Shown: positions 25,542 to 34,464, numbered from the stretch's first letter. The stretch: DNA of 64,000 bases from Pseudomonas cuatrocienegasensis (GCF_900110925.1 NZ_FOFP01000003.1:368096-432095); one strand, 5' to 3'. Translations and numbers: made by a program. The notes: a model not told the origin generated them from the sequence alone.

Positions 25542-25569
25542 AGACCGCAGCCTGGCTGCGGTCTATACT
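25542..25569 (+). promoter_or_regulatory. palindromic operator-like site overlapping a -10 element
   Basis: AGACCGCAGCC-T-GGCTGCGGTCT is a perfect 11-bp inverted repeat around one base (25542-25564). It ends on the first T of TATACT (25564-25569), a good -10, 34 bp before the next start codon. This placement suits a repressor site for the gene at 25603; the regulator is unknown. The same sequence could also form a hairpin. Confidence 0.5.
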
Positions 25570-25602
25570 CTGCGGTCTTCATCCAAACAAGGACGTGTTG
25601 TC

Positions 25603-26397
25603 ATGAAACAATACCTTTCGCTCGCCGCTCTTGCCCTGCTCTCCTTTCAGGCCGCTGCCGTGGAGCTGGCCAAACACTCGCAAGTATTCGATGCCGGTCA
25701 GGGCGTCAGCCTGGCCCTTGCGCCCACCGCCGATGGTAGCCAGGCCTTAGTCCAGGTCAGCGGCATCAACCATCCGCTCGACGAAGTGGTGTTCCTCACC
25801 CAGGTTCGCGAATTGGGTAACGAACAGCGCGACTACAGCATCCTGCTCGACGGCCGCGCCTACAACCTGCTGAACAAGCGCCGTGCGTGGAGTGGCGAGA
25901 GCTTCCAGCTCAACCTGCCAGATACCCAAGGGGTTGAGTTGGGCTACAACGAAGAAAAGACCAAGGCACTCAAGCAAAGCGATCTGCTGGCGCTCTATCA
26001 ACGCCAGGAAAGTGCCGGCGTACAAGCACGGCTGGCCACCTTTGACCGCGAGAAACGCGTGGCGCAGTACAGCAGCCGCCTGCACCAGATGGACAGCGAA
26101 GCCTCCGAGGCTTGCGACACGCCCCTGGTCACCCGCGTGGATTGGAGCGCCGTCACCGACGAGCAACTGATCAGCCTGAGCGTGCCGAGCTTCTGCGGCG
26201 AAGTGGTCAGCCAGATGGCCAACCTCTGTGGGCGTGCCGACACCTACAAAGCCGAGGCCCGCACCATCAAGGGCGTCGACTGCCAGTTCGGCGATGCCAT
26301 GAAACTGCACGAGAAAGACGGCACCCTGCGCTTCAGCACGCGCCAGGATGAAGCCAATCAGGGCGATTTCATCAACGCCATCCTGCGCAATCGCTGA
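25603..26397 (+). CDS. secreted hypothetical protein
   Basis: 264 aa with a clean signal peptide (MKQYLSLAALALLSFQAAA). The mature part begins with a beta-rich region (VSLALAPTADGSQALVQVSG), followed by a charged helical stretch (EEKTKALKQSDLLALYQRQE...). The C-terminal half has four cysteines (EACDTP, PSFCGEV, NLCGRA, VDCQFG) that could form two disulfides in the periplasm. I do not recognise a family. It is a single gene downstream of a palindromic promoter and 84 bp before the AraC regulator on the same strand. Confidence 0.8.
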   Translation: MKQYLSLAALALLSFQAAAVELAKHSQVFDAGQGVSLALAPTADGSQALVQVSGINHPLDEVVFLTQVRELGNEQRDYSILLDGRAYNLLNKRRAWSGESFQLNLPDTQGVELGYNEEKTKALKQSDLLALYQRQESAGVQARLATFDREKRVAQYSSRLHQMDSEASEACDTPLVTRVDWSAVTDEQLISLSVPSFCGEVVSQMANLCGRADTYKAEARTIKGVDCQFGDAMKLHEKDGTLRFSTRQDEANQGDFINAILRNR

Positions 26398-26481
26398 TGG
26401 CTGTTGCCGCGGCCGCAGAACCTGCGCGCCGCGGCATATTTCTTGCGTTCTAACGGCCACCTGGACCAACCGGAACGCCCC

Positions 26482-27474
26482 ATGTTGCACGCCCCTCTGA
26501 CCACCCTGCATGTGGTGACGCTGATCCTGCAACGCTTCGCCGAGCAGCCGGCGCTCAGGCCACAATTGCTCGCCGCGAGCGGCATCAGCAGCGCTGACCT
26601 GACGTGCCCCGATACCCGCATCACCCGCGAGCAGGAGCTGCAGGTGTGTGCCAATGCCCTGCACCTGTGCGCCGATATCGGCCTGGAGCTGGGCCGCAGC
26701 CTGCACGTGTCGTCTTATGGGATGCTTGGTTACGCCGCCCTGTCGGCTGCCACCTTTGGTGACGCCTGGCGCCTGTTGCTGCAGTACCCGGCGCTGCTGG
26801 GTACCTACTTCCACCTGGAGCTGCAGATCGAGGGCGAGCAGGCCTGGGTCTGCGCCAGCGGTTATCGCAGCGCCGCGGCGCTGGAAGTCTTCAATGTGCA
26901 AATGTGCCTGGCCTCGCTCAAGCTGATCGGCGACGAGCTGCTCGGCCAGCCCCTGCCGCTGCAGCAGGCCGAGTTCTGCCATGCCCAACCTGAATACGTG
27001 GCGCGCTACGGGCAGAGCTTCCCCTGCCCGCTCACGTTCGAGGCCCAGCGCAATGCCTTCGCCTTTCCCGCCGCGCTGCTGGAGCAACGCCTGCCGCTGG
27101 CCGACCGCGTCACCCATGGCGAGATGGTTGAGCGTTGCCGCCGCCTGAATGCCGAATTCAGCAGCCGCCAGGCCTGGCTGGAGCGAGTTCGCCAGTTGCT
27201 CGCCGCACACCTGGCTACACCGCCGGGGCTGGAGAAGCTGGCGCAACAGCTGCACTGCTCGCCACGCACCCTGCGCCGCCATCTCCAGGCGTTGGGTACC
27301 AGCTATCAGGAGTTGCTCGACGAATTGCGTTTCGAGCGCGCCAAGGCCCTGTTGAACGACCAGGGCTGGCCGATCTGCCGGATCGCCGAGGACCTGGGCT
27401 TTAGCGAGAGCGCCAGCTTTCGCCACGCCTTCCAGCGCTGGAGCGGCGTGGCGCCGAGCCGCTTTCGGGCCTGA
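26482..27474 (+). CDS. AraC-family transcriptional regulator
   Basis: 330 aa from the ATG at 26482. An N-terminal Arabinose_bd-type region (LLAASGISSADLTCPDTRIT, SYGMLGYAALSAATFGDAWR, the GYAALSA string being typical of the OruR/ArgR-like and virulence-regulator subgroup) is followed by a C-terminal pair of helix-turn-helices: LEKLAQQLHCSPRTLRRHLQ and IAEDLGFSESASFRHAFQRW, ending GVAPSRFRA. It probably activates transcription in response to a small molecule. No obvious target is adjacent, apart from the hypothetical gene upstream. Confidence 0.93.
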   Translation: MLHAPLTTLHVVTLILQRFAEQPALRPQLLAASGISSADLTCPDTRITREQELQVCANALHLCADIGLELGRSLHVSSYGMLGYAALSAATFGDAWRLLLQYPALLGTYFHLELQIEGEQAWVCASGYRSAAALEVFNVQMCLASLKLIGDELLGQPLPLQQAEFCHAQPEYVARYGQSFPCPLTFEAQRNAFAFPAALLEQRLPLADRVTHGEMVERCRRLNAEFSSRQAWLERVRQLLAAHLATPPGLEKLAQQLHCSPRTLRRHLQALGTSYQELLDELRFERAKALLNDQGWPICRIAEDLGFSESASFRHAFQRWSGVAPSRFRA

Positions 27475-27483
27475 GCGATTACC

Positions 27484-27534
27484 GTGGCAGCGGCTTCAGC
27501 CGCGATAAAGGCTCGCCGCTGAAGCGCCTCCCAC
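27484..27534. repeat. REP-like palindrome
   Basis: GCGGCTTCAGCCGCGA and TCGCCGCTGAAGCGCC form inverted arms flanked by GTGG and CTCCCAC. It is another member of the GTGGGAGG family, placed between the convergent AraC and sulfatase genes where it may stop transcription. Confidence 0.65.
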
Positions 27535-27580
27535 AGACGGGGCTCAGAGCGCCCTCCACCCTACGCGCACGCTGTGCTGC

Positions 27581-29626
27581 TCACTCTTGCGCCTTTACGT
27601 TGCGGTACATCTGCAGCCGCGCCGCCTCGTGCAGGCCACGGCTGAGGCCGAGCAGGCGCTGGAATTCCTCGGGGTGTTGGGCCGCCACATCGTCGCGCGG
27701 GATGGCCGAGGCCAGGGCGTGCAGGGTCGGCGAGCTGCCGTCGTGCTGCATCTGCAGTAAAAAGTCGCGGGTCACCGCGCCGATCACCGGGAAGCTGCCT
27801 TCCTGCAGCACCAGCGGCACCACTCGCTCACCTTCGCCAGCCGGCAGTTGAATGTCACGACCCAAACCGCCGTTGCGGTAGCTGACTCCAAGCAGGCCGG
27901 CGACGGTCGGCAGCAGATCGGCCAACCCAGTGGCCTGCTCGAAAACCCTCGGCTGCAACAGACCAGGCGCATGGATAATCAGCGGTACATGGTTGCTTTC
28001 CAGGCCCAGTTGCTCGAAGGCCGGCGGCATGTGCGGCAGCTGGCTGATGCGTGTGTTGTGGTCACCAAAGAACACGAACACCGTGTTGTGGTAGAAGCCA
28101 CCGGCCTTGGCCAGCGCCATCAGTCGGCCGATGTTGAAGTCCAGCAGGCGCACCGCGTTGTACTGAGCCAGGCTGCGCGAGCCGTATTGCTGCACCTGCT
28201 CCAGGGGCAGGTCAAGGGCCTCGAAGCCGTCGTTATCCTTGGGAATGGTGAAGGGCCGGTGGTTGCCGGAAGTCTGCAGGTAGGCGAAGAACGGCTGGTC
28301 CTTGGGCAACGCGGCGAGGATCTGGCTGCTCTCCTTGAAGAAGTCCAGGTCGGAGATGCCCCACACGTCCACCTGGGGCGCTTGCCAGTCTCGCTCCTCA
28401 TACAGCTGCACGCCATCGATGCTCTGGCGGATCATCGCGTTGATGTTGGCCCAGCCAGCATTGCCACCAATCATGTAGAACTTCTCGTAGCCCTCGAACG
28501 CGTTGATCAGGCTGTGCTGACGGGCGATCAGCGGGTTGCGCGTGGCCGTTTCCTGGCGGGAGACATCGGGAATGCCGGTGATGCTCGCCCAGACCGTTTT
28601 GGCGGTGCCGGTGACCGGCACATAGAAGTGCTTGAAGAACCAGCTCTCGCTGGCGAGCTTGTCGAGGTTCGGCGTTGGATTGAGCGGGTTGCCATAGGCA
28701 CCCACGGCACTGGCGCCGAGGGATTCGAGCATGACGAAAACCACGTTCGGCGGGCGCTGTGTAGTCAACCGCTGGGCGTGGGGCCCTTGCTCACGGACGA
28801 AGTTCAGCGCGGTAGGGTCGCGCTGGGTAACGCCCAGGTAATCCGCAACCTGGGCATAGTGCGCCCGCGTCGCCGCCTCGTCGTAGGCACTGGGCTCGAG
28901 CTTGAGCGTGTCGACCAGAAACAGCACCGGGTTCAGGCCGATGGCCGCGACCTGGCTGTCGCCACTGTAGAAGGCATCGCTCCAGCGCAGCGGCACGGGG
29001 TTTTCCAGGTTCAGGCTGGCGACCCGGCCCAGCAGGCCGAACAGCAGCGCGATAAACACCACGACGCCCCCGCTGCAGGCCGCAACACGGCTGACCCGCA
29101 CACCCGGCTCGCGGTCCAGGGTACGTCGCTCCAGGCGCAACAGCGCCCACAGCCAGAACGCTACACCCGCCAGCCAGGCCAGGGTTATCCACAGCACCGG
29201 GTAGGTCTGCCAGAGCATGCCGCTGGAGATGTGCGCGTCCTCGGCAAAGCGCAGCACCGTGGCGTTGAGGCGCACGCCCAGGTAGGCGTAGTGGCCGAAG
29301 TCGACAATGTAGAGCAGCCCCAGCACCGCCAGTACCAGGCCCAGGTAGCCGCGCACGAGCCAGCGAAAGCCGCTGAACCGGGCCAGGCGCAGCTTCGGCA
29401 GCGCCAGCAGCAGCGCAATCGGCAGCACCAGCAGCAGTGCCAGGCGCAGGTCGAAGCGCACGCCGATACCCAGGGTGCGCAGTACCGCCGGGTTATCGCG
29501 CAATGCCGCCAGGTCCAGCCCGGAGAAGCCGAACAGGAACAGCACGCGCAAGGCGACGAACAGCAGCAACAACAGCACGGTGACGCCGGCCAGATACTGC
29601 AGGCGGCGTGATCCCAGCCAGCTCAT
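27581..29626 (-). CDS. LtaS-type membrane sulfatase / phosphoglycerol transferase family protein
   Basis: 681 aa from the ATG at 29626, preceded by AAGGA. About five membrane helices fill residues 1-220, then an extracytoplasmic sulfatase-fold domain: PPNVVFVMLESLGASAVGAY with the metal Glu, the catalytic-Thr loop PVTGTAKTVWASITGIPD, LQTSGNHRPFTIP, VFVFFGDHNTR with Asp-His metal ligands and SNHVPLIIHAPG. The Thr nucleophile fits LtaS/OpgB-type transferases that move phosphoglycerol or phosphoethanolamine onto envelope polymers, rather than a true sulfatase. It is the last gene of a four-gene run whose members overlap by 4-8 bases. Confidence 0.9.
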   Translation of the reverse strand: MSWLGSRRLQYLAGVTVLLLLLFVALRVLFLFGFSGLDLAALRDNPAVLRTLGIGVRFDLRLALLLVLPIALLLALPKLRLARFSGFRWLVRGYLGLVLAVLGLLYIVDFGHYAYLGVRLNATVLRFAEDAHISSGMLWQTYPVLWITLAWLAGVAFWLWALLRLERRTLDREPGVRVSRVAACSGGVVVFIALLFGLLGRVASLNLENPVPLRWSDAFYSGDSQVAAIGLNPVLFLVDTLKLEPSAYDEAATRAHYAQVADYLGVTQRDPTALNFVREQGPHAQRLTTQRPPNVVFVMLESLGASAVGAYGNPLNPTPNLDKLASESWFFKHFYVPVTGTAKTVWASITGIPDVSRQETATRNPLIARQHSLINAFEGYEKFYMIGGNAGWANINAMIRQSIDGVQLYEERDWQAPQVDVWGISDLDFFKESSQILAALPKDQPFFAYLQTSGNHRPFTIPKDNDGFEALDLPLEQVQQYGSRSLAQYNAVRLLDFNIGRLMALAKAGGFYHNTVFVFFGDHNTRISQLPHMPPAFEQLGLESNHVPLIIHAPGLLQPRVFEQATGLADLLPTVAGLLGVSYRNGGLGRDIQLPAGEGERVVPLVLQEGSFPVIGAVTRDFLLQMQHDGSSPTLHALASAIPRDDVAAQHPEEFQRLLGLSRGLHEAARLQMYRNVKAQE

Positions 29627-30234
29627 GGGTGATTCCTTGTGATCGTCGAGTGAAAGGCGGGACGCCGTGCCCGCAGCCAGTCCACGCCCGCCCGCGCCAA
29701 GGCGCCCAGGCAGTAAAGCGCGAGGAACGGGTCGAGCAGGTAATCCCAATAATTTGTCGAGGCTTTCAGGCGCAAGGTGAAGGCCAGGGTCGCCAGCAGC
29801 AGGAGCGCGGCACCCAGCCAGCAACGTCCCAGCGCCAGCATCAGGCTGAGCAGACCCAGCACCAGCAGCATGGGTCGCGGTGCGTAGCCGAGCTGGTAGG
29901 GGTCGCTGTAGCTCAGGCCCAGCGCCGCCGGATAGAGCAGCACCGCCAGGCCGAACAGCAGCCCCAGACTCAACAAGCGGTCACGAGCCGCAGCTAGCGG
30001 CAGGCCAAAGCGCTGCAACACCGCGCAGGCCAACAGCACCAGGCTGCTGATCGCCAGATCATCGGTATAGGTACGCAGGTGCAGCGCCAGGCTCAGCCCA
30101 GCCACCGGCAGGCTTCCGAGCAGGGCGCAGGCCAGTAGCTTGCCGAGCTGCGCGCCAGGGCCACGACCCCAACGGGCGATACACAGAAAGGCCAGCAGGG
30201 TAAAGGCCAGGTGCGCGAGCCAGAACTCAGTCAT
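29623..30234 (-). CDS. hypothetical polytopic inner-membrane protein
   Basis: 203 aa from MTEFWLAHLAFTLLAFLCIA, with about six hydrophobic segments and few charged loops except a central TDD and the C-terminal basic tail (WLRARRPAFHSTITRN). I do not recognise a family. It overlaps the upstream sialidase-fold gene by 8 bases and the downstream sulfatase by ATGA, so it is translated with them and probably works with the LtaS-type enzyme in the membrane (inference from coupling only). A longer open frame upstream only shadows the sialidase gene. Confidence 0.75.
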   Translation of the reverse strand: MTEFWLAHLAFTLLAFLCIARWGRGPGAQLGKLLACALLGSLPVAGLSLALHLRTYTDDLAISSLVLLACAVLQRFGLPLAAARDRLLSLGLLFGLAVLLYPAALGLSYSDPYQLGYAPRPMLLVLGLLSLMLALGRCWLGAALLLLATLAFTLRLKASTNYWDYLLDPFLALYCLGALARAGVDWLRARRPAFHSTITRNHP

Positions 30235-31516
30235 GGGGGCGGCGCTCCGACAACCAGGCTTCATTGAAGGCCAGGTGCTTGATGAACATGTCGTTCCACG
30301 AATAGACCAGGTGATAGGTGCCCGCCCGGTCCCGCGTGAAGTAGGGGTATTCGTACTCGAAGCCGCAGCCGTCCTCGGCACACATGCGCGTCTGCACCCG
30401 CTCGAGAAACGCCGCCTCATGCGCTGGGCGGCCGCCGCTGGCGCGGAATTTCTCGGCGATCAGCGCCGGGAAATCCTCGCGCGCAACCGCCTCGCCCCAA
30501 GGGTTGGGGGTTTCGTCCAGCTCGCCGTAGCTGCGCCAGTTCGTCAGGTTGGCATCGGTGCCGTAGAGGGTCAGGCGAAAGCGCCCGTCTTCCAGGTCAT
30601 TCATCGCCACCAGCAAGCTGCCATCCGGGCGGCCGACTGCAGCCAGGGAGGAGTTGGGGTTGCTCGGCTCCAGCGGCTGCGGGGTGCTCCAGGTGCGTCC
30701 GGCGTCCTCGGTGCGGCTGGCCAGCACGCGGTGGTGGGTCTCGCCGGCATAGCGCAGCAGCGCCACCGCGCGGCGCTCATCCAGCGGCACCACGGTCGGC
30801 TGCAGCGAGTCGCGCCCTTTGCCAATGCGGTATTTGCCGAGCACCTCGGCATTGGCACTGAGCAGCAGGTACTCGGGAAACTTGCCGAGAAACTCGTGGT
30901 ACACCGGCAAGCCGATGCTGCCGTCGGCGTGAAACACCGGCGCCCCGCGCACCAGGGTGCTGATATTGAGGAACGGCGTGGTGACCAGTTGCCGGGGTGC
31001 CGACCAGGTGGCGCCGAGGTCGTCGGAGACCATGGCGTTGATCGCACTACCGGCCCAACCGCCCAGCGACACCGAGACATAGAACAGCCACAGGCGATTA
31101 TCCGGCGCCAGGCTGATCACTGGGTTGCCGAGCTTGCGGATGCGCTTGCCGACCGCCTGCTCGGTGGACTCGCGGGTCGCCAGGACCTGTTCCGGCCCCC
31201 ACTCGCCGCTGGCGGCATCGAAACGCGCCGCGCGGATCTGCACATCCGCTGCGCCTTCACGGGTGCCGGCAAACCAGGTGGCCAGTAGATCACCCTCCGG
31301 CAGGCCGGTGATCGAGGCCGAATGGACGAAGTCATCCAGGGTCGAGGAGGCGAAGCTCGCCGCCAGGCGCGGCGCTGGCGTGGCGAGTGCGGGCGTCTGC
31401 AGAGCGAAACCGGCCACTGGCCGAGTACCAGCGCCCAGCCAGGCGATTACGAACACCGCAACCAGAACCAACACCACCACGGGGCGCAGCAGCGGTAATG
31501 CAGTGAGCGGCCTCAT
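30227..31516 (-). CDS. sialidase-fold (BNR-repeat) exported protein
   Basis: 429 aa. An N-terminal hydrophobic anchor or signal (PVVVLVLVAVFVIAWLGAG) precedes a six-bladed propeller-type sequence of the exo-alpha-sialidase/BNR_2 group. Asp-box-like motifs are seen as SDDLGATWSAP and TEDAGRTWSTP; other family strings are ATWFAGTREGAADVQIRAAR, GNPVISLAPDNRLWLFYVS, GAPVFHADGSIGLPVYHEF and SYNDMF-like VYSWNDMFIKHLAFNEAWL at the end. The RIP-like Arg positions suggest a sugar-acid or glycan substrate. In context it may act on an envelope glycan; the substrate is unknown. Overlaps its upstream neighbour by 4 bases (ATGA). Confidence 0.85.
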   Translation of the reverse strand: MRPLTALPLLRPVVVLVLVAVFVIAWLGAGTRPVAGFALQTPALATPAPRLAASFASSTLDDFVHSASITGLPEGDLLATWFAGTREGAADVQIRAARFDAASGEWGPEQVLATRESTEQAVGKRIRKLGNPVISLAPDNRLWLFYVSVSLGGWAGSAINAMVSDDLGATWSAPRQLVTTPFLNISTLVRGAPVFHADGSIGLPVYHEFLGKFPEYLLLSANAEVLGKYRIGKGRDSLQPTVVPLDERRAVALLRYAGETHHRVLASRTEDAGRTWSTPQPLEPSNPNSSLAAVGRPDGSLLVAMNDLEDGRFRLTLYGTDANLTNWRSYGELDETPNPWGEAVAREDFPALIAEKFRASGGRPAHEAAFLERVQTRMCAEDGCGFEYEYPYFTRDRAGTYHLVYSWNDMFIKHLAFNEAWLSERRPHD

Positions 31517-31839
31517 GGTGTTTGCGCAGCCCGTAACGCACCGGGCACCTCGGCCACCGGGGTCGCCGTGACCGGGGTCGCCGTCACCGGGTCGTAATAC
31601 ACCTCAAGGCGCTGGCCCTGGGCGTCGAAACCATAGATTTCGTAGCAGTTGCCCGGAGTGATGCGGAACTTGGTGATCTGCACGCCCTGACGCTTCAAGT
31701 GCTCGCGAAAACTCGACTCGGGCATCCAGCTCGCACGCGCGCTCGCTGGGCAATCGACATCGGCCTGCGCCGGCAGCGCCAGCAGCCCGAGGCTCAGCGC
31801 CAGCACGGAGGATGAGAGGGTCAAGCGGGGGTCGAACAT
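31513..31839 (-). CDS. small exported PepSY-like protein
   Basis: 108 aa. Signal peptide SSSVLALSLGLLALPAQA, then DCPASARASWMPESSFREHL, QGVQITKFRITPGNCYEIYG and DAQGQRLEVYYDPVT, the sequence pattern of PepSY_2/DUF-type periplasmic proteins (short beta-hairpin after a helix, ending in the DPVTG-like motif). Two cysteines may pair. It is the first gene of the operon running through the sialidase-fold protein to the sulfatase. Confidence 0.75.
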   Translation of the reverse strand: MFDPRLTLSSSVLALSLGLLALPAQADVDCPASARASWMPESSFREHLKRQGVQITKFRITPGNCYEIYGFDAQGQRLEVYYDPVTATPVTATPVAEVPGALRAAQTP

Positions 31840-31986
31840 GGCAGCACCCTGTAAAGCTGGTAAGGGGCACAGCCCCGACAGGGCGCCACAATGGGAATCT
31901 GAGGCTTAAGGGAAGCTTAAGGCACACGCCCTGTAACAGGTTCGACGGGCGCCTAGGGTCACGACACAAATAATTGGTCGCTATCT

Positions 31987-32054
31987 GTAGGAGCGAATTT
32001 ATTCGCGATAATCCTCGAAAGCGCTGAAAGCGTCGCGGCTAAAGCCCCTCCCAC
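31987..32054. repeat. REP-like intergenic repeat
   Basis: GTAGGAGCGAATTTATTCGCGATAA followed by GCGTCGCGGCTAAAGCCCC and TCCCAC; the mirror image of the repeat at 174-239. It lies in the 355-bp divergent gap between the PepSY-like gene and aphA (31840-32194), where nothing else is recognised. Confidence 0.65.
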
Positions 32055-32194
32055 GCAGCCTGGCATTTACAGACATTTGATTCGTGTCACGCAAGGAATT
32101 TGGCCATATCGATCCCCTTTTGGCCGTTGCCAGCGTTTTCTAAGCCCGCGGCGAGGCCAACAATGCAGTACACCCACCGCCGGAGCGCTGTGCG

Positions 32195-33229
32195 ATGCGC
32201 ACCTACTACAGCGACGACCATCACCTGCACCACGGCAACTGCGAGCTGATCGACGGGCAACTGATGCCCTGCTTCGAAAAACCGCAGCGCGCCGACCATA
32301 TCCTGCAACGGGTCAAGGACCGCCAGCTCGGTGAGGTGCGCCCGCCCCGTGATTTCGGCCGCGCGCCGATCGAGCGCATTCACAGCGCTGCTTACCTGGA
32401 TTTCTTCAAAGGCGCCTGGGAGCGCTGGAAGGCGCAGAACGGTAGCGGCGACCTGCTGCCGTTCACCTGGCCAGCGCGCACCCTGCGCCGAGTCATCCCC
32501 AGGGATTTGCACGGCCAGCTCGGCTATTACAGCTTCGACGGCGGCGCGCCGATCACCGCCGGCACCTGGCAAGCGGCCTACAGCGCCGCGCAAGTCGCCC
32601 TCAGCGCCCAGGCCGAGATCGCCGCGGGCGCCCACAGCGCCTTCGCCCTCTGCCGCCCGCCCGGCCACCATGCTGCCGGTGACCTGATGGGCGGCTACTG
32701 CTACCTGAACAACGCCGCCATCGCCGCCCAGGCCTTTATCGACCAGGGCCGCCAGCGGGTGGCGATTCTCGATGTCGATTACCACCACGGCAACGGCACC
32801 CAGGACATTTTCTACGCCCGCAATGACGTGCTGTTCACCTCGATCCACGGCGACCCGGCCGAGGAGTTTCCGTTCTTCCTCGGCTATGCCGACGAGCGCG
32901 GCACAGGCGCCGGTGAGGGCTATAACCTCAACTACCCGCTGGCCATGGGCAGCCCCTGGATGGTGTGGAGCGCGGCGCTGGATGACGCCTGCCAGCGGAT
33001 TGCCGAATACGACGCCGAGGTCATCGTCGTCTCGCTGGGCGTGGATACCTTCAAGGACGACCCGATTTCCCAGTTCAAACTCGACAGCCCGGATTACCTG
33101 GCCATGGGCCGGCGCATCGCCGCCCTCGGCAAACCAACCCTGTTCGTCATGGAAGGCGGCTACGCGGTCGAGGCCATCGGCGTCAACGCGGTCAACGTCC
33201 TGGAAGGGTTCGAAGCAGCCAATTCGTAG
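32195..33229 (+). CDS. aphA: acetylpolyamine amidohydrolase (histone deacetylase family)
   Basis: 344 aa. It removes acetyl groups from acetylputrescine and related polyamines in the cytosol. Class II HDAC-type zinc site is visible: CRPPGHHAAGD (His pair about 160-161), ILDVDYHHGNGTQDIFY (zinc Asp and His about 193-197), VSLGVDTFKDDP (zinc Asp) and the catalytic-type Tyr in FVMEGGYAVE. The start MRTYYSDDHHLHHGNCELID matches AphA-type enzymes. A PotF-like binding protein follows, as in P. aeruginosa PA1409-PA1410, which supports uptake then deacetylation of acetylpolyamines. The stop codon lies within an inverted repeat. Confidence 0.92.
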   Translation: MRTYYSDDHHLHHGNCELIDGQLMPCFEKPQRADHILQRVKDRQLGEVRPPRDFGRAPIERIHSAAYLDFFKGAWERWKAQNGSGDLLPFTWPARTLRRVIPRDLHGQLGYYSFDGGAPITAGTWQAAYSAAQVALSAQAEIAAGAHSAFALCRPPGHHAAGDLMGGYCYLNNAAIAAQAFIDQGRQRVAILDVDYHHGNGTQDIFYARNDVLFTSIHGDPAEEFPFFLGYADERGTGAGEGYNLNYPLAMGSPWMVWSAALDDACQRIAEYDAEVIVVSLGVDTFKDDPISQFKLDSPDYLAMGRRIAALGKPTLFVMEGGYAVEAIGVNAVNVLEGFEAANS

Positions 33230-33305
33230 GGTGGACGACGCTGTTTTCGTCCACCGTTAGGTGCCACATACCCGTGGTGGATGGATAAAGCGCCATCCAC
33301 CCTAC
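33226..33305. repeat. inverted repeat between aphA and the binding-protein gene
   Basis: GTAGGGTGG...CCACCCTAC ends bracket inner arms GTGGACGACG / CGTCCAC and GGTGGATGG / CCATCCACC. The aphA TAG stop is the TAG of the left end. Similar ends occur at 8298-8362. It may separate expression of the two genes. Confidence 0.6.
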
Positions 33306-33338
33306 GCAAGATCAACAATCACACAGGGGTGCGAAACA

Positions 33339-34451
33339 ATGACAACAATGAAACACCTACTCGCCGTCGCCATCTGCGGCGCAACCCTGCTGGCCACTGC
33401 GGCCCAGGCGCAAACGCCAGACAAGCCGCGCGAACTGCGTGTCTATAACTGGGCCGACTACATGCTGCCCGAGGTCCCCAAAGACTTCGCCGAGAAAACC
33501 GGCATCAAGCTGACCTGGGACGTGTTCGATACCAACGAGGCCCTGGAAGCCAAGTTGCTCACCGGCAACTCCGGCTACGACCTGGTGGTGCCGACCAACA
33601 CCTTCCTCGACACCCAGATCAAGGCTGGTGTGTTCCAGCCCCTGGACAAGAGCAAGCTGCCCAACTGGCAGCACCTGGACCCCGGCCTGCTCGAACTGAT
33701 GACCGCCAACGACCCCGGCAACCAGTACGCCGTGCCCTACATGTACGGCACCGTGCTGATCGGCTTCAACCCGGACAAGGTCAAGGCCGCCCTCGGCGCC
33801 GATGCGCCGGTGGACAGCTGGGACCTGATCTTCAAGGAAGAGAACATCAGCAAGCTCAAGCAGTGCGGCGTGGCCATGCTCGACTCACCCGGCGATATCC
33901 TGCCGATCGCCCTGCACTACCTGGGCCTGGACCCCAACAGCACCAAGCCTGAAGACTACGAAAAAGCCAGCGCACTGATGCTGAAGATCCGCCCCTACGT
34001 GGCCTACTTCCACTCCGCCAAGTACATGACCGACATCGCCAACGGCGACATCTGCGTGGCCATCGGCTATTCGGGCAGCTTCTATCAGTTCGCCAACCGC
34101 GCCAAGGAAGCCGGTAACGGCGTGGTGGTCGACTGGCGCTTGCCGAAAGAAGGCGCGCCGCTGTGGTACGACTCCTTCGCTATCCCGAAAAGCGCGAAGA
34201 ACGTCAGTGAGGCCCACGAGTTCCTCAACAACCTGCTCGAACCGACAGTGGTGGCGCCGATCAGCGACTTCCTCGGCTACCCCAACCCGAACAAGGACGC
34301 CATGCCCCTGGTCGGTCCGGAAATCCGCGACAACCCCGGCCTGACCCCCACCGCCGAAGCGCAAAAAAGCCTCTACGTGCTGCAACCGCTGCCGCAGAAG
34401 ATCGAACGCGTGCGTACTCGGGTGTGGAACACCATCAAGTCCGGGACGTGA
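33339..34451 (+). CDS. polyamine-type ABC transporter substrate-binding protein (PotF/SpuD-like)
   Basis: 370 aa from the ATG at 33339, with an upstream AGGGG. Signal peptide MTTMKHLLAVAICGATLLAT. The mature start RVYNWADYMLPEVPKDFAEK and DVFDTNEALEAKLLTGNSGYDLVVP, PYMYGTVLIGFNPDKVKAAL, DSPGDILPIALHYLGLDPNS and IAIGYSGSFYQFA-like VAIGYSGSFYQFANRAKEAG are strongly PotF/SpuD/SpuE-like. There are no permease genes beside it. Next to aphA, an acetylpolyamine or polyamine ligand is likely. Confidence 0.92.
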   Translation: MTTMKHLLAVAICGATLLATAAQAQTPDKPRELRVYNWADYMLPEVPKDFAEKTGIKLTWDVFDTNEALEAKLLTGNSGYDLVVPTNTFLDTQIKAGVFQPLDKSKLPNWQHLDPGLLELMTANDPGNQYAVPYMYGTVLIGFNPDKVKAALGADAPVDSWDLIFKEENISKLKQCGVAMLDSPGDILPIALHYLGLDPNSTKPEDYEKASALMLKIRPYVAYFHSAKYMTDIANGDICVAIGYSGSFYQFANRAKEAGNGVVVDWRLPKEGAPLWYDSFAIPKSAKNVSEAHEFLNNLLEPTVVAPISDFLGYPNPNKDAMPLVGPEIRDNPGLTPTAEAQKSLYVLQPLPQKIERVRTRVWNTIKSGT

Positions 34452-34464
34452 TCGCGGCAACGCG

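Noticed and set aside
25747..27426. 559-codon minus-strand frame
   Set aside because: Antisense to the secreted hypothetical and the AraC regulator, both with good starts and codon usage.
27848..29611. 587-codon plus-strand frame
   Set aside because: Antisense to the LtaS-type sulfatase gene; Gln/His/Arg-rich composition typical of a shadow.
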